A stretch of 64,000 nucleotides of DNA, taken from assembly GCA_039182965.1 (NCBI GenBank), contig JBCDBW010000010.1, positions 1 to 64,000 of the forward strand, written 5' to 3'. Source of the stretch: JBCDBW01 sp039182965. GTDB lineage: Bacteria > Verrucomicrobiota > Verrucomicrobiia > Verrucomicrobiales > DEV007. The notes beneath the pieces are model-generated. The model saw nothing but the letters and a program-made list of their open reading frames with translations. It was not told the origin of the DNA and made no database searches. Shown here one piece after another: positions 1-8,037 of the stretch; the stretch's first letter is position 1; each line of letters opens with the position of its first letter. Made by a program: the position numbers and the translations under genes.

Positions 1-555
1 AGGGAGATCACACTGTTTGCAGGCAGCTTTTAAGGTATCAAGGACCGTGCCATCGCTGATGGTGCTAGTGAAGAGGAGGGCTTTCTCCGGAGTGGTAGAC
101 GGTGTTCGGACCGTCTGGAAGCGGGTGAGGTCGACGGTATTAAAGACGACATCAATCTTATCCGCGGGAATGTTGAATTCCTCTTTGAACCACGGCATAT
201 AACGGGGGGTAATGACGGCGTAGCGAATGATGCGAGGGTGTATGAGGGGTGTTTCCTGCCAGCGACCGCTGCTATGGCAATGAAAGAGGGCAGGGCAAAG
301 GGGAAAGGCGAGGAGGGCAGCGAGGGTTTCGAAATGGTGTTGTCCATGGATGAGGTCGGGGGTGAAGGGGATATCCGCAGGGTCGTCGACCACAGGAATG
401 CCGGCTGCGCGAATTTCTTCAGCGACTTTTCCGAGGCGGGTGCTGAAGACGGCGACTTGGTGATCGCGTTTTTTAAGGGCAGTGGTGAGCTCCCGCACAA
501 AGAGTTCGGTCCCGGTGTAGTGGGTTAGTTGGTGATTGGTGAAGAGAAGGCGCAT
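1..555 (-). CDS. Glycosyltransferase family 4-like protein, N-terminal part, cut by window edge
   Basis: An ATG at 555 opens 185 uninterrupted codons to the window edge, so only the N-terminal half is visible. The protein starts MRLLFTNHQLTHYTGTE and has the layout of a GT-B N-terminal domain: a first beta strand, a TGTE acceptor-side loop (residues 14-17), a helix, and later segments VITPRYMPWF and NTVDLTRF. That last motif commonly closes the first Rossmann domain of GT4 enzymes. The donor-binding EX7E region would lie outside the window. The likely role is adding a sugar to a surface glycan; the acceptor cannot be inferred. It starts 15 nt after the Mpl-like gene stops and probably shares its transcript. 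The family is fairly clear, the specificity unknown. Confidence 0.75.
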   Translation of the reverse strand, partial: MRLLFTNHQLTHYTGTELFVRELTTALKKRDHQVAVFSTRLGKVAEEIRAAGIPVVDDPADIPFTPDLIHGQHHFETLAALLAFPLCPALFHCHSSGRWQETPLIHPRIIRYAVITPRYMPWFKEEFNIPADKIDVVFNTVDLTRFQTVRTPSTTPEKALLFTSTISDGTVLDTLKAACKQCDLP

Positions 556-570
556 GGTCGAGAGGCGATG

Positions 571-1992
571 TTATCCGGCCTTCTCCTCGAGTGCACGTGC
601 GCAATCCGTGATGGCAGTGAGGGCGTCGGGCAACGAGGAAGGAACAGCTGCGAGGATAAGATCTCCGCGGAGTGCATTTCTTTTAAGGCAGCGGGGGAGA
701 TGATCTTTATTTGTGACGAGAAAGGTTGAGATACCGCGATTTCGGAGATCGCGTGCCAGTTTGTGCGGGCTGAAGGGTGGGCCGTCGTGTTGGACGTTGT
801 TGAAGTGCGGGAGAACGATAACGCGGTCTGCCTCGGCGAGCGCCTCAGGAAGCTGTTTTTGTTGAAAGTCGTCGGCGTTACCGGTGAAGCGGGGTTGGAT
901 GACGACGAGAATGGGTTTGCGAGGGTAGTGTTTTTTCGCAGAGCGGATCCAATCTGCGATGGAGTCGGGATGATAGCCGTGGTCGGCGATCACGGGGGTA
1001 TCGGGGGAGTCGTGGAGGATTTCTTGTCGTTCATTGATACCTTTGAATTTCGTGAGGGCGCGGCGGGCAGTGGCGGGGCGAACTCCGGCATGGCGGGCAG
1101 CAGTGACGGCCATGGCGGCATTGAGAACGTTTACGCGACCGTGCATGGGAAGCGTGAAGTCTTGATTAAGGAGGCGGAAGGAAAGGGAACGTGGATGATA
1201 TTTGAGGCGAGTGATTCTGAAATCGGCTTTTGGGCTGAAGCCGACCCATTCGATCGGGGACTTGCTCTGACGGGCAACGACCGGGGAATACTGGTTGTCT
1301 GCATTCAGGATGAGGCGTCCTTTAGAAGGCAGGGTATCGACCAAATAGAGGAAGGCCTGAACGTATTCGCGAAGGTCACGATAGACGTCGGCATGGTCTC
1401 TCGCGAGATTAGTGATTACGAGCGTTTTGGGTTTGTAATAGAGGAATTTCGGGTTGCGATTGCCGAAGCGGGCCGGGAATTCGTCTCCTTCGAGGACGGC
1501 GTGGCTTGTCATTCCAAAGCGGGCCGGCCGCGGGAAGTTACGGGCCATCGCGCCGATCAGGTAGTTGGGTTTTTTTTGGGCGAACTCAAGGATCCACGTG
1601 AGGAGGGCGGTAGTTGTCGATTTGCCGTTGGTCCCGGCGACCACCAAGTTGCGGGTTTCTTGGAGGAGAAATTCGCCGGCAAACTCGGCGAGGGAGAGGA
1701 TGGTGATATCTTTATTCAGGGCGGCTTCCACCTCGGCGTCGCGCCGACCCCAATGGCCACTGACGACAACGATGTCAATGTCACGGGTAATATTGTGAGC
1801 GCCGTGCTTGGGGAAGACGTGGACTTTGGAGCGATTGACGTATTCGTCCATTGGCGGATAGGCCGAGCGATCGGAGCCTGTAATTCGCCATTGGGCTGGC
1901 TTGCGAGCAAGGGCGACGGCGACGGAACCGGTGGCGCGGCCGTAGATCCCCACGAAGTGGACGCAGAGCGGTTTTTTATTTGGGCAACTCAC
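571..1992 (-). CDS. Mpl-like Mur ligase (UDP-MurNAc:peptide ligase family)
   Basis: This is a Mur ligase with all three domains, about 473 residues from the GTG at 1992. From that start the N-terminal Rossmann segment is CVHFVGIYG, the ATP loop GTNGKSTTT is at about 120-128, the central motif EGDEF at 168-172, and NLARDHAD at 195-202. The surrounding text (IGAMARNF, ARFG, KFLYYKP) matches Mpl, which rejoins a recycled murein tripeptide to UDP-MurNAc, better than MurC. Typical Mpl has THGKT and EADEYD, so the motifs here are diverged and the exact substrate is uncertain. An in-frame ATG at 2049 exists, but a rho-independent terminator lies between 2025 and 1993, so GTG 1992 is preferred. A GGAGAG ribosome site sits in the 3' arm of that hairpin. 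Confidence 0.75.
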   Translation of the reverse strand: MSCPNKKPLCVHFVGIYGRATGSVAVALARKPAQWRITGSDRSAYPPMDEYVNRSKVHVFPKHGAHNITRDIDIVVVSGHWGRRDAEVEAALNKDITILSLAEFAGEFLLQETRNLVVAGTNGKSTTTALLTWILEFAQKKPNYLIGAMARNFPRPARFGMTSHAVLEGDEFPARFGNRNPKFLYYKPKTLVITNLARDHADVYRDLREYVQAFLYLVDTLPSKGRLILNADNQYSPVVARQSKSPIEWVGFSPKADFRITRLKYHPRSLSFRLLNQDFTLPMHGRVNVLNAAMAVTAARHAGVRPATARRALTKFKGINERQEILHDSPDTPVIADHGYHPDSIADWIRSAKKHYPRKPILVVIQPRFTGNADDFQQKQLPEALAEADRVIVLPHFNNVQHDGPPFSPHKLARDLRNRGISTFLVTNKDHLPRCLKRNALRGDLILAAVPSSLPDALTAITDCARALEEKAG

Positions 1993-2025
1993 AAAAAAAG
2001 GCTCTCCGATGACAGCGGGGAGCCT
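1993..2025 (-). terminator. Rho-independent terminator after the mini-ORF pair
   Basis: Read on the minus strand, the hairpin has a 6-bp outer stem AGGCTC/GAGCCT, one mismatch, a 3-bp inner stem and a 7-nt loop, followed directly by a run of T (1999 to 1993). It ends one base before the GTG start of the Mpl-like gene. It can close the transcript of the two mini-ORFs. Because its 3' arm carries GGAGAG, the same hairpin could also hide the ribosome site of the next gene in readthrough RNA. The fold is seen directly; the regulatory reading is inference. Confidence 0.75.
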
Positions 2026-2076
2026 AAAGGGGATTCTATCTATCCCCAAGACAAACCGGGACGAGTCTCTCTGGTC

Positions 2077-2265
2077 TCAGAGCCGGGGAAGACGAGGAAC
2101 GACGGGCTCGGACGCATCAAGCGGGTCGGCTTCGTTCGCGACTCCGTTTTCGAGTTTCGGAAGAGGGGGGGACACTGGCTCGTTGGACCGGAGACCTGTG
2201 CTTGGCGACGGGAATGGGCCTCCCGTATTTCGGTTATCGTTTCCGTTGCTATTCTTGAATCGCAT
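2077..2265 (-). CDS. Small protein with duplicated PxLPxL motif (copy A)
   Basis: A 62-codon reading frame with a plausible ribosome site (GAAAGG, about 8 nt upstream of the ATG). I recognise no family. Two short motifs repeat within it: EPVSPPLPKL near residues 29-38 and EPVVPRLPRL at the extreme C-terminus. The second copy also ends the neighbouring frame (copy B). The N-terminus is rich in N and G, with no signal peptide or membrane segment. Position supports a real gene: a promoter lies upstream of copy B and a strong terminator follows this frame by about 50 nt. It could be a peptide precursor or a small regulatory protein; no function is assigned. Confidence 0.45.
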   Translation of the reverse strand: MRFKNSNGNDNRNTGGPFPSPSTGLRSNEPVSPPLPKLENGVANEADPLDASEPVVPRLPRL

Positions 2266-2317
2266 GAATACTACCTTTCAGGGTTGGCGGGTGACTATAG
2301 GGACACCAAAGGAGACT

Positions 2318-2473
2318 TCAAAGTTTGGGGAGACGTGGCACAACGAAGTCATCCTCAGAAGTAAGACCGTCGAAGCCGTTCGAATTTTGGTCCACCTGCA
2401 ACACGGGCAGGGGGGACGGGTTGTGTTCTTCTTTCTTGGAGAAAGCAGGATTGAAGGTGGCGTTGGTATTCAT
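2318..2473 (-). CDS. Small protein with duplicated PxLPxL motif (copy B)
   Basis: A 51-codon frame from the ATG at 2473, first in a two-gene unit. It carries NPSPLPVL in the middle and FVVPRLPKL at the very end, matching the motif pair of copy A 52 nt downstream, with a similar spacing of about 20 residues between copies. The open frame extends back to 2593, but a sigma-70 type promoter at 2587-2558 means those upstream codons are probably not translated, so the 2473 start was chosen. No clear ribosome site precedes it. The family is not recognised. The shared C-terminal VVPRLPxL, despite otherwise different residues, is the main argument that both frames are translated. Confidence 0.42.
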   Translation of the reverse strand: MNTNATFNPAFSKKEEHNPSPLPVLQVDQNSNGFDGLTSEDDFVVPRLPKL

Positions 2474-2557
2474 GGATGTGTGGCTGGGTTGCGTGGTATC
2501 ACAGGAGTGTTGCCGAGTGCTTTGGCTTGGCAGACATTCCAAACGAGACAGGGAGTG

Positions 2558-2587
2558 AGGATATGACAGGATTGGGTTTTGTGTCAA
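2558..2587 (-). promoter_or_regulatory. Sigma-70 type promoter for the mini-ORF unit
   Basis: The minus strand shows a perfect -35 TTGACA (2587-2582), an 18-nt spacer and a -10 TATCCT (2563-2558). Transcription would start near 2551, about 78 nt before the ATG of copy B. No other gene lies between this site and the mini-ORFs. Confidence 0.5.
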
Positions 2588-2670
2588 CGCCAATTCAGTC
2601 CGGGGGGCTTCCCATGGAGGAAATGGCCACTGGGCCGAGGTGATCTGCGATTCGTGTAAGGGGCTGGGAG

Positions 2671-3555
2671 TTACTGGAACTTGATGGTGATGGCTTCCTC
2701 TCCTTCAAACTTCATTCCGTCGATGTCTTGAAGGGAATTCTTGATTCTATGGAAATTGTCTTCGTTTTCGAGGGCCTGCATCTTGGTGATATTGGCGGGA
2801 TCGGCGAGCATTTTGCCCATTTCCATGGAGAAGATGGTCGTATTATTGCCGTCTTGATAGGTAGCATTACTTTCGACGACTTCGCCTTCGACGGCGACGA
2901 CGAGCCCGAAACGCATGTCCCCGAGCATCTGCTGGGCCATGGCCAACTGGGTGGGATCAGGAGTTCCGGTTGGTTCTGATTTAGTTGAGTTGGGGGCAAG
3001 ACTTTCAGGATCTGGGGCGGGCATATTGATGGTGAGGGAGGCGGGGGAGCCAGGGGTGAAAGAAAAGGTAATGGGATCTTTTTTTGAGGCTGCCTTACTT
3101 TGAGAGGAATTGTCTCCGGCGGCTCCGGCCATTTGTTCGCTCATTTCGGAAAGCTCACTCATGGCGCCGAAGGCGTCTTCCGGGGCGACTTTGACAGCGT
3201 TGATATTGTCAAAGGCGTAGGTCACCTTTGAACCGACGCTTCCGTTGGGGTCGTTGATCTCTTCGATGCCGATGAAGGTGACGCCTACGCCAAAATCAGC
3301 GGCAGTGGCCTTCAGTTTTTCCTCGTCAGGGAGAAGAGGATTGCTGGGTCTAGAGCCAGCCTCACCGCCGAGTTGTTGGGTCATGCCCTGCATCATTTGG
3401 ACGAGAGCGCCTCCCATAGTGGTTTGGGTGACGATGGTGCCGGAGCCGTCGGGTTTGACGGTAACGGTCGACTCGGACTGGATACAGCCGGTGAGCATGA
3501 GAGTGGCAACAGCGAGGAAGGCGCCGACGTGGCGGAAGGGTGATTTTGAGTCCAT
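2671..3555 (-). CDS. Predicted lipoprotein of unknown function
   Basis: The ATG at 3555 gives about 294 residues with a classical lipoprotein signal: MDSKSPFRHVGAFLAVAT followed by LMLTGC, so the mature protein would start with a lipid-modified cysteine near residue 24. An upstream in-frame ATG at 3633 would place 26 residues before the signal peptide and is unlikely. The mature part is acidic and rich in Q, M and E, with a low-complexity S/P/E linker in the middle and a C-terminus ending in ITIKFQ. I do not recognise a family. It is probably an envelope-anchored protein. It is divergent from lepA with about 240 nt between them. Confidence 0.7.
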   Translation of the reverse strand: MDSKSPFRHVGAFLAVATLMLTGCIQSESTVTVKPDGSGTIVTQTTMGGALVQMMQGMTQQLGGEAGSRPSNPLLPDEEKLKATAADFGVGVTFIGIEEINDPNGSVGSKVTYAFDNINAVKVAPEDAFGAMSELSEMSEQMAGAAGDNSSQSKAASKKDPITFSFTPGSPASLTINMPAPDPESLAPNSTKSEPTGTPDPTQLAMAQQMLGDMRFGLVVAVEGEVVESNATYQDGNNTTIFSMEMGKMLADPANITKMQALENEDNFHRIKNSLQDIDGMKFEGEEAITIKFQ

Positions 3556-3796
3556 CAGTTTTGTTGGGTGTTTGGTTTGGAGGTGCGTTGTAGCGTGAAA
3601 GGATACGGAAAGGTCAGCACGAGGCGATGACAAAAGAGAGGAAATCCCAGAAGGGGTTGTTTGTGACGAGGCGTTGGCGGATTGATCGGCCTGGTCCAGG
3701 CGCCGCGTTGGAGTAGGGATACGGCGTTTACAAAGGCGTGGAGTGCGGGTAGTTTTGCGGCGTTTCGGCGGCGGTAGGGCCTGCCGACGTTACTGG

Positions 3797-5596
3797 ATGT
3801 CCACGGAACTGACACGGAATTTTTCGATCATCGCGCACATTGATCATGGGAAGACCACGCTTTCCGACCGTTTGCTAGAGAGGACGAACACCGTGTCACA
3901 GCGAGAGCAGCAGGATCAGCATTTGGACTCGATGGATTTGGAGCGTGAGCGTGGGATTACGATCAAATCGCATCCTGTGACAATGATGTATCGGGCGAAG
4001 GACGGAAGGGAATACAAGCTGAACCTTCTGGACACGCCGGGGCACGTGGATTTTTCTTATGAAGTGTCGCGGAGTCTCGCGGCGTGCGAGGGGGCGTTGT
4101 TGTTGGTGGATGCGGCGCAGGGGGTGGAGGCGCAGACGGTGGCAAACGTCCATTTGGCGTTTGAGCAGGATTTGACGGTGATTCCGGTGATCAACAAGAT
4201 TGATTTGCCGAGTGCGGATTTGCCGATGGTGCACCGGCAGCTTGAGGATATTCTGGCAATTCCTGCGGAAGAAGCGGTTGAGGCGAGTGCGAAGAACGGG
4301 ATTGGGATTGAGGACGTGTTGGAAGCGGTCGTGACTCGGGTGCCGCCGCCTGAGGAGCCCGACGATGAATTGTTACGCGCGGTGGTTTTTGATTCTGTGT
4401 ATGATTCGTTTCGTGGGGTGGTGAGCTATGTGCGGGTGATATCAGGGAAGATCAAGCGGGGATCGAGGATCAAGATGTTCAGCACGGATAAGTCCTATGA
4501 GGTGAAGGAAGTCGGTGTCTTCACGCCGCGGCAGGAGAAGCGGGGTGAACTGGGGCCGGGAGACGTGGGCTATTTGATCGCGAACATGAAGTCGTCGAGT
4601 GAAGTCAAGATCGGCGACACGGTTACGGAGAGTGGGGATCCGTGCGTGGAAGCGTTACCGGGTTTCAAGGAGGTGCAGCCGATGGTGTTTAGCGGAATCT
4701 ACCCAGTGAGTTCCGATGATTTTGAGCAATTGAAGTTGGCGATGGGGAAGTTGCAGATCAATGACGCGGCATTTTCCTATCAGGCGGAGAGTTCGGCTGC
4801 GTTGGGGTTCGGGTTTCGCTGCGGATTTTTGGGATTGTTGCACATGGAGATTGTACAGGAGCGACTGCGACGTGAGTTTGGGATGGATGTTATATCGACC
4901 TATCCGGGTGTGGTGTATGAGATCACGCAGACGAACGGTGAGGAGATGCGGATCGACAATCCGACATTCATGCCGGATGCCTCCGTGATTGAGGAAGTGC
5001 GGGAGCCGATTGTGCGGATCTTTTTGCTGGTGCCGAACGAGTATATCGGGGACATGATGCAATTGGTGATGGAAAAGCGTGGGGTTCTGGAGAACACGGA
5101 GACCTTGGACGACAAGCGGGTCATGCTAACCTGCACGGTGCCTTTGAATGAGATCTTGGTGGATTTCAACGACCGATTGAAGAGTTTGACGCGGGGATAC
5201 GGGAGCATGGATTACGAGCATGCAGGGTATCAGGCTTCGAAGCTGGTCAAGTTGGACATGATGATCAATGGGGAACCGGTGGATGCCTTTTCGACGATTG
5301 TGCACACGAGCAAGGCGCAGGGCCGGGGGCGTCATTTAGCGGCGCGGTTGAAGGACGTGATTCCCAAGCAATTGTTTAAAGTGGCGATCCAAGCGGCGGT
5401 GGGTGGGAACGTGGTGGCTCGGGAGACCTTGAGTGCGATGAGGAAGGACGTGACGGCGAAGTGTTATGGCGGTGATATTTCGCGGAAGCGGAAGTTATTG
5501 GAGAAGCAGAAAGAGGGAAAGAAGAAGATGAAGGCTATCGGAAAGGTTAATATTCCGCAAGAGGCCTTCATTCAGGTATTGAAGACCAGTGATTAG
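3797..5596 (+). CDS. lepA: Elongation factor 4 (LepA), ribosome back-translocating GTPase
   Basis: 599 residues, the usual LepA length, from ATG 3797 (MSTELTRNFSIIAHIDHGKT). G1 is AHIDHGKT (13-20), G3 is DTPGHVD and G4 is NKID; the SMDLERERGITIK switch I signature is present. The LepA-specific C-terminal domain is intact, including KCYGGDISRKRKLLEKQKEG and the PQEAF ending. The family binds ribosomes and remodels stalled or mistranslocated complexes using GTP. An in-frame GTG at 3743 would add 18 unrelated residues. It is followed at 54 nt by signal peptidase I, the classical lepA-lepB pairing of many bacteria. Confidence 0.97.
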   Translation: MSTELTRNFSIIAHIDHGKTTLSDRLLERTNTVSQREQQDQHLDSMDLERERGITIKSHPVTMMYRAKDGREYKLNLLDTPGHVDFSYEVSRSLAACEGALLLVDAAQGVEAQTVANVHLAFEQDLTVIPVINKIDLPSADLPMVHRQLEDILAIPAEEAVEASAKNGIGIEDVLEAVVTRVPPPEEPDDELLRAVVFDSVYDSFRGVVSYVRVISGKIKRGSRIKMFSTDKSYEVKEVGVFTPRQEKRGELGPGDVGYLIANMKSSSEVKIGDTVTESGDPCVEALPGFKEVQPMVFSGIYPVSSDDFEQLKLAMGKLQINDAAFSYQAESSAALGFGFRCGFLGLLHMEIVQERLRREFGMDVISTYPGVVYEITQTNGEEMRIDNPTFMPDASVIEEVREPIVRIFLLVPNEYIGDMMQLVMEKRGVLENTETLDDKRVMLTCTVPLNEILVDFNDRLKSLTRGYGSMDYEHAGYQASKLVKLDMMINGEPVDAFSTIVHTSKAQGRGRHLAARLKDVIPKQLFKVAIQAAVGGNVVARETLSAMRKDVTAKCYGGDISRKRKLLEKQKEGKKKMKAIGKVNIPQEAFIQVLKTSD

Positions 5597-5649
5597 GCTT
5601 CGAGAGAGAGCTGAAATCGGGACCACGAGTTAGGAGAAAAGGAATTGAG

Positions 5650-6858
5650 ATGTTTCAAGCGCGTTATTTGAAAGAGGGGAAGATGTTGTGCAAGGGGGTG
5701 AAGAAATTCGTGCGATACAAGCGCGATTTGATTTCGGAGGAGCGGATGGCGAAGATAGACAATGCCTACGCAGCTTTTGAGCAGTCTTTACGGGATCGCG
5801 ACCCGGAAAAAGCTGAGAAACTGGCGAAGGAACTGACCACCGTATGCGAGAAATCGGTGCAGGATTACCGGAGCTCGGCGTGGGGGGAGAATGTGGAAGT
5901 GATTTTTGTGGCGGTGGTGGTGGCGCTTGGGGTGCGAGCCTATTTTCTTCAGCCATTCAAGATTCCGACGGGCTCGATGCAGCCGACCTTGAATGGCGTG
6001 ATTGCCACGCCAGCGGCGGAGCGAGAGGGGGCTTCTTTTGCGGAGCCCAACATGGTGTATCGGTTGTGGGACAAAATCGTTCGGGGTCGAACCTGGGTGG
6101 ATTCGGAGGTTAAGACGGATGATCGAGTGGTGCGTATTGAGCAGCATACGCGGATGAAGTTTTTCACGTCGACGAAAGTGATATGCGAAAGTGGGCAAGT
6201 ATATTCGATTGCGACCCCGTTGGAAAAGGCAAGCGAGTTGGGGAGTTTGGCGTTTTTTGGCCAGTTTCGGAAGTTGAATCCAGGGAGTCCGGAGTTCATG
6301 CAGAACAACCCGAGTGGGCGGGCGCAGGAGATACTGATACCGAGGCGAGATCCGAGCGGGATACCGGTGGATGTGAGGATCCGGGAGGGGGAGATACTGG
6401 CGCGGGGTTTTGTGGACACGGGGGATCAAGTTCTAGTGGATAAGATGAGTTATCATTTTCGGAAGCCGAAGCGCGGGGAGGTATTTGTATTTACGACGAA
6501 GGATTTGCCGATTGCGGTGAATCCGAGTTTCGGTTCGCAGCATTATATCAAGCGGTTGGTAGGGGTGCCGGGAGATGATCTTCGCGTTTCCGAGCCGAAT
6601 TTGTATGTCAACGGGGATTTGGCAGCGGAGTCAGGCATGCAACGTGTGATGTCAATGGAGAACGGACACAAGGGATATACGGAAAGTGGGACGAATCTAA
6701 CAGCCGCCCTGGGGGATGGTGAATATTGGGCAATGGGCGACAACAGTGGGAACAGTTTGGACAGTCGGTCGTGGGGGGCGGTGCCGCAGGCGAATCTTGT
6801 GGGGCCAGCTTTGGTAGTATATTGGCCCTTTACGAGTCATTGGGGGAGGATTAGGTGA
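5650..6858 (+). CDS. lepB: Signal peptidase I, with a large insertion
   Basis: A membrane serine protease that cleaves signal peptides of exported proteins. A transmembrane helix lies at about 81-97, followed by the catalytic box PTGSMQPTL with Ser109. The general base is Lys301 in YIKRLVGVPGD, and the C-terminal signature GDNSGNSLDSRSWG is at 363-376. Total length is 402 residues. The stretch between the two catalytic residues is about 190 residues, against 55 in E. coli LepB (Ser90/Lys145), so this enzyme carries a long periplasmic insertion. An N-terminal cytoplasmic, helical, charged part of about 75 residues is also extra. A good AGGAG ribosome site precedes the ATG. Confidence 0.95.
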   Translation: MFQARYLKEGKMLCKGVKKFVRYKRDLISEERMAKIDNAYAAFEQSLRDRDPEKAEKLAKELTTVCEKSVQDYRSSAWGENVEVIFVAVVVALGVRAYFLQPFKIPTGSMQPTLNGVIATPAAEREGASFAEPNMVYRLWDKIVRGRTWVDSEVKTDDRVVRIEQHTRMKFFTSTKVICESGQVYSIATPLEKASELGSLAFFGQFRKLNPGSPEFMQNNPSGRAQEILIPRRDPSGIPVDVRIREGEILARGFVDTGDQVLVDKMSYHFRKPKRGEVFVFTTKDLPIAVNPSFGSQHYIKRLVGVPGDDLRVSEPNLYVNGDLAAESGMQRVMSMENGHKGYTESGTNLTAALGDGEYWAMGDNSGNSLDSRSWGAVPQANLVGPALVVYWPFTSHWGRIR

Positions 6859-6911
6859 TCTATTTCAGACAGTTTAAGTGTTAGGTTTTTTGTTTCTTTG
6901 GGGAGGGTGGA

Positions 6912-8033
6912 GTGATGAACAGTGTGGAGTGGGAGGCCATTGCGCGGTGGGAGGGGTTACTGTGGCTTGCTGGGATTGTGGGTGGATATCTTTGTTTTGT
7001 CCTATTTCAGCCCTATCGGTGGGCTTTTGGAGCATCGTATCGGATATTGCGGGGGGCGAGTTTTCTTTGGATTGGTGTGGGGCTATTTGGGGTGGCCCGG
7101 GAGTGTTGGGAGGTGGGAGGCGAGCTTTGGCGGGATGAGATATCGCCAGCGGAATTCTTGTCGGTGGGTGAGCTAGGGTATGCGCCGGTGGTGCGTGATC
7201 TTGCGCGGCCGGCCTTCGATGGGTTGTTGGAGGGCTTGTTGCGGATGGGAACGGTCGTGGTGGAGGCGTGGCCACTCTCAATGTTGGTGGCAGTGTTGTT
7301 GCTTCTGAACGCGGGGGGGTGTCTGGGTGTATTGGTGCGGAGGGAAGGCGAGGGGATTACCGTTCTGCGCGTGGGAGTAGTTGTTTTGGTGGTGTTGGCG
7401 GCATTGACACATTTGGGAGACGGTCTCTTGAGATGGCGTCCCAGTCTTTTTGTTGGAGGAGCACTGTGGGCGCGTGGCTTCCTAGCCCAGGCGGGCGGGT
7501 TGTTCCCGTTCATGACGGGTTTTGCCGTCCTGGTGTGGGTCTTTTGGTGGATGGCGCGGTTGGGGGAAGGATGGCGTGAGGTGTTGCGGGGTCGTGATGC
7601 TGTGGCAAAGGCGGGGACATTGATTGTATGGCCAGTCTTGATGTGGGGGGTGTTGTTCATTTGGCGGGGAGATGTGGTGTTTTGGGATGTGGTGGCGCGA
7701 AACGTGTGGGTACTGGTGGCAATCGCGACGGCGTGGGGATTCCTTGTGGCGTTGATTTTGTTTAGCTCCGGTGAGGTGCGGATGCGTGACTGTTTGTTCC
7801 GGAAACAGTGGGGATGGTGGCTGAATTACTGGGAGCGGATGATCTGGTGGGGATTTATGGTTATTCTGCATCTTTTTCTGCTAGAGCTATGTGCGGTTTC
7901 GGCGGCGGCGGTGCTTGACGGGGCCACGGTGGCGGCGTTCGGGTGGTCGGTGTTTCTTTCTTTATTGAAAGGAGCCGTGTATGTGTGGTTGTTGGGAGCG
8001 CTTGTACGACTGGTGAATGATTTAGAAGAATAG
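6912..8033 (+). CDS. Polytopic membrane protein, unknown
   Basis: 373 residues starting GTG-ATG (6912 or 6915) behind a GGAGGG ribosome site. Roughly eight hydrophobic helices rich in W, V, L and F are separated by short loops with R and E. No known transporter or enzyme motif was found. It sits 53 nt after lepB and 4 nt before the squalene/phytoene synthase-like gene, so it is likely cotranscribed with both. A role beside lipid or envelope metabolism is only a guess from context. Confidence 0.7.
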   Translation: MMNSVEWEAIARWEGLLWLAGIVGGYLCFVLFQPYRWAFGASYRILRGASFLWIGVGLFGVARECWEVGGELWRDEISPAEFLSVGELGYAPVVRDLARPAFDGLLEGLLRMGTVVVEAWPLSMLVAVLLLLNAGGCLGVLVRREGEGITVLRVGVVVLVVLAALTHLGDGLLRWRPSLFVGGALWARGFLAQAGGLFPFMTGFAVLVWVFWWMARLGEGWREVLRGRDAVAKAGTLIVWPVLMWGVLFIWRGDVVFWDVVARNVWVLVAIATAWGFLVALILFSSGEVRMRDCLFRKQWGWWLNYWERMIWWGFMVILHLFLLELCAVSAAAVLDGATVAAFGWSVFLSLLKGAVYVWLLGALVRLVNDLEE

Positions 8034-8037
8034 TCAT

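Noticed and set aside
763..2364. Long open frame of 533 codons on the + strand opposite the Mpl-like gene
   Set aside because: It mirrors a gene with clear Mur ligase motifs; strong base skew keeps the opposite strand free of stops. Its translation has no recognisable domain.
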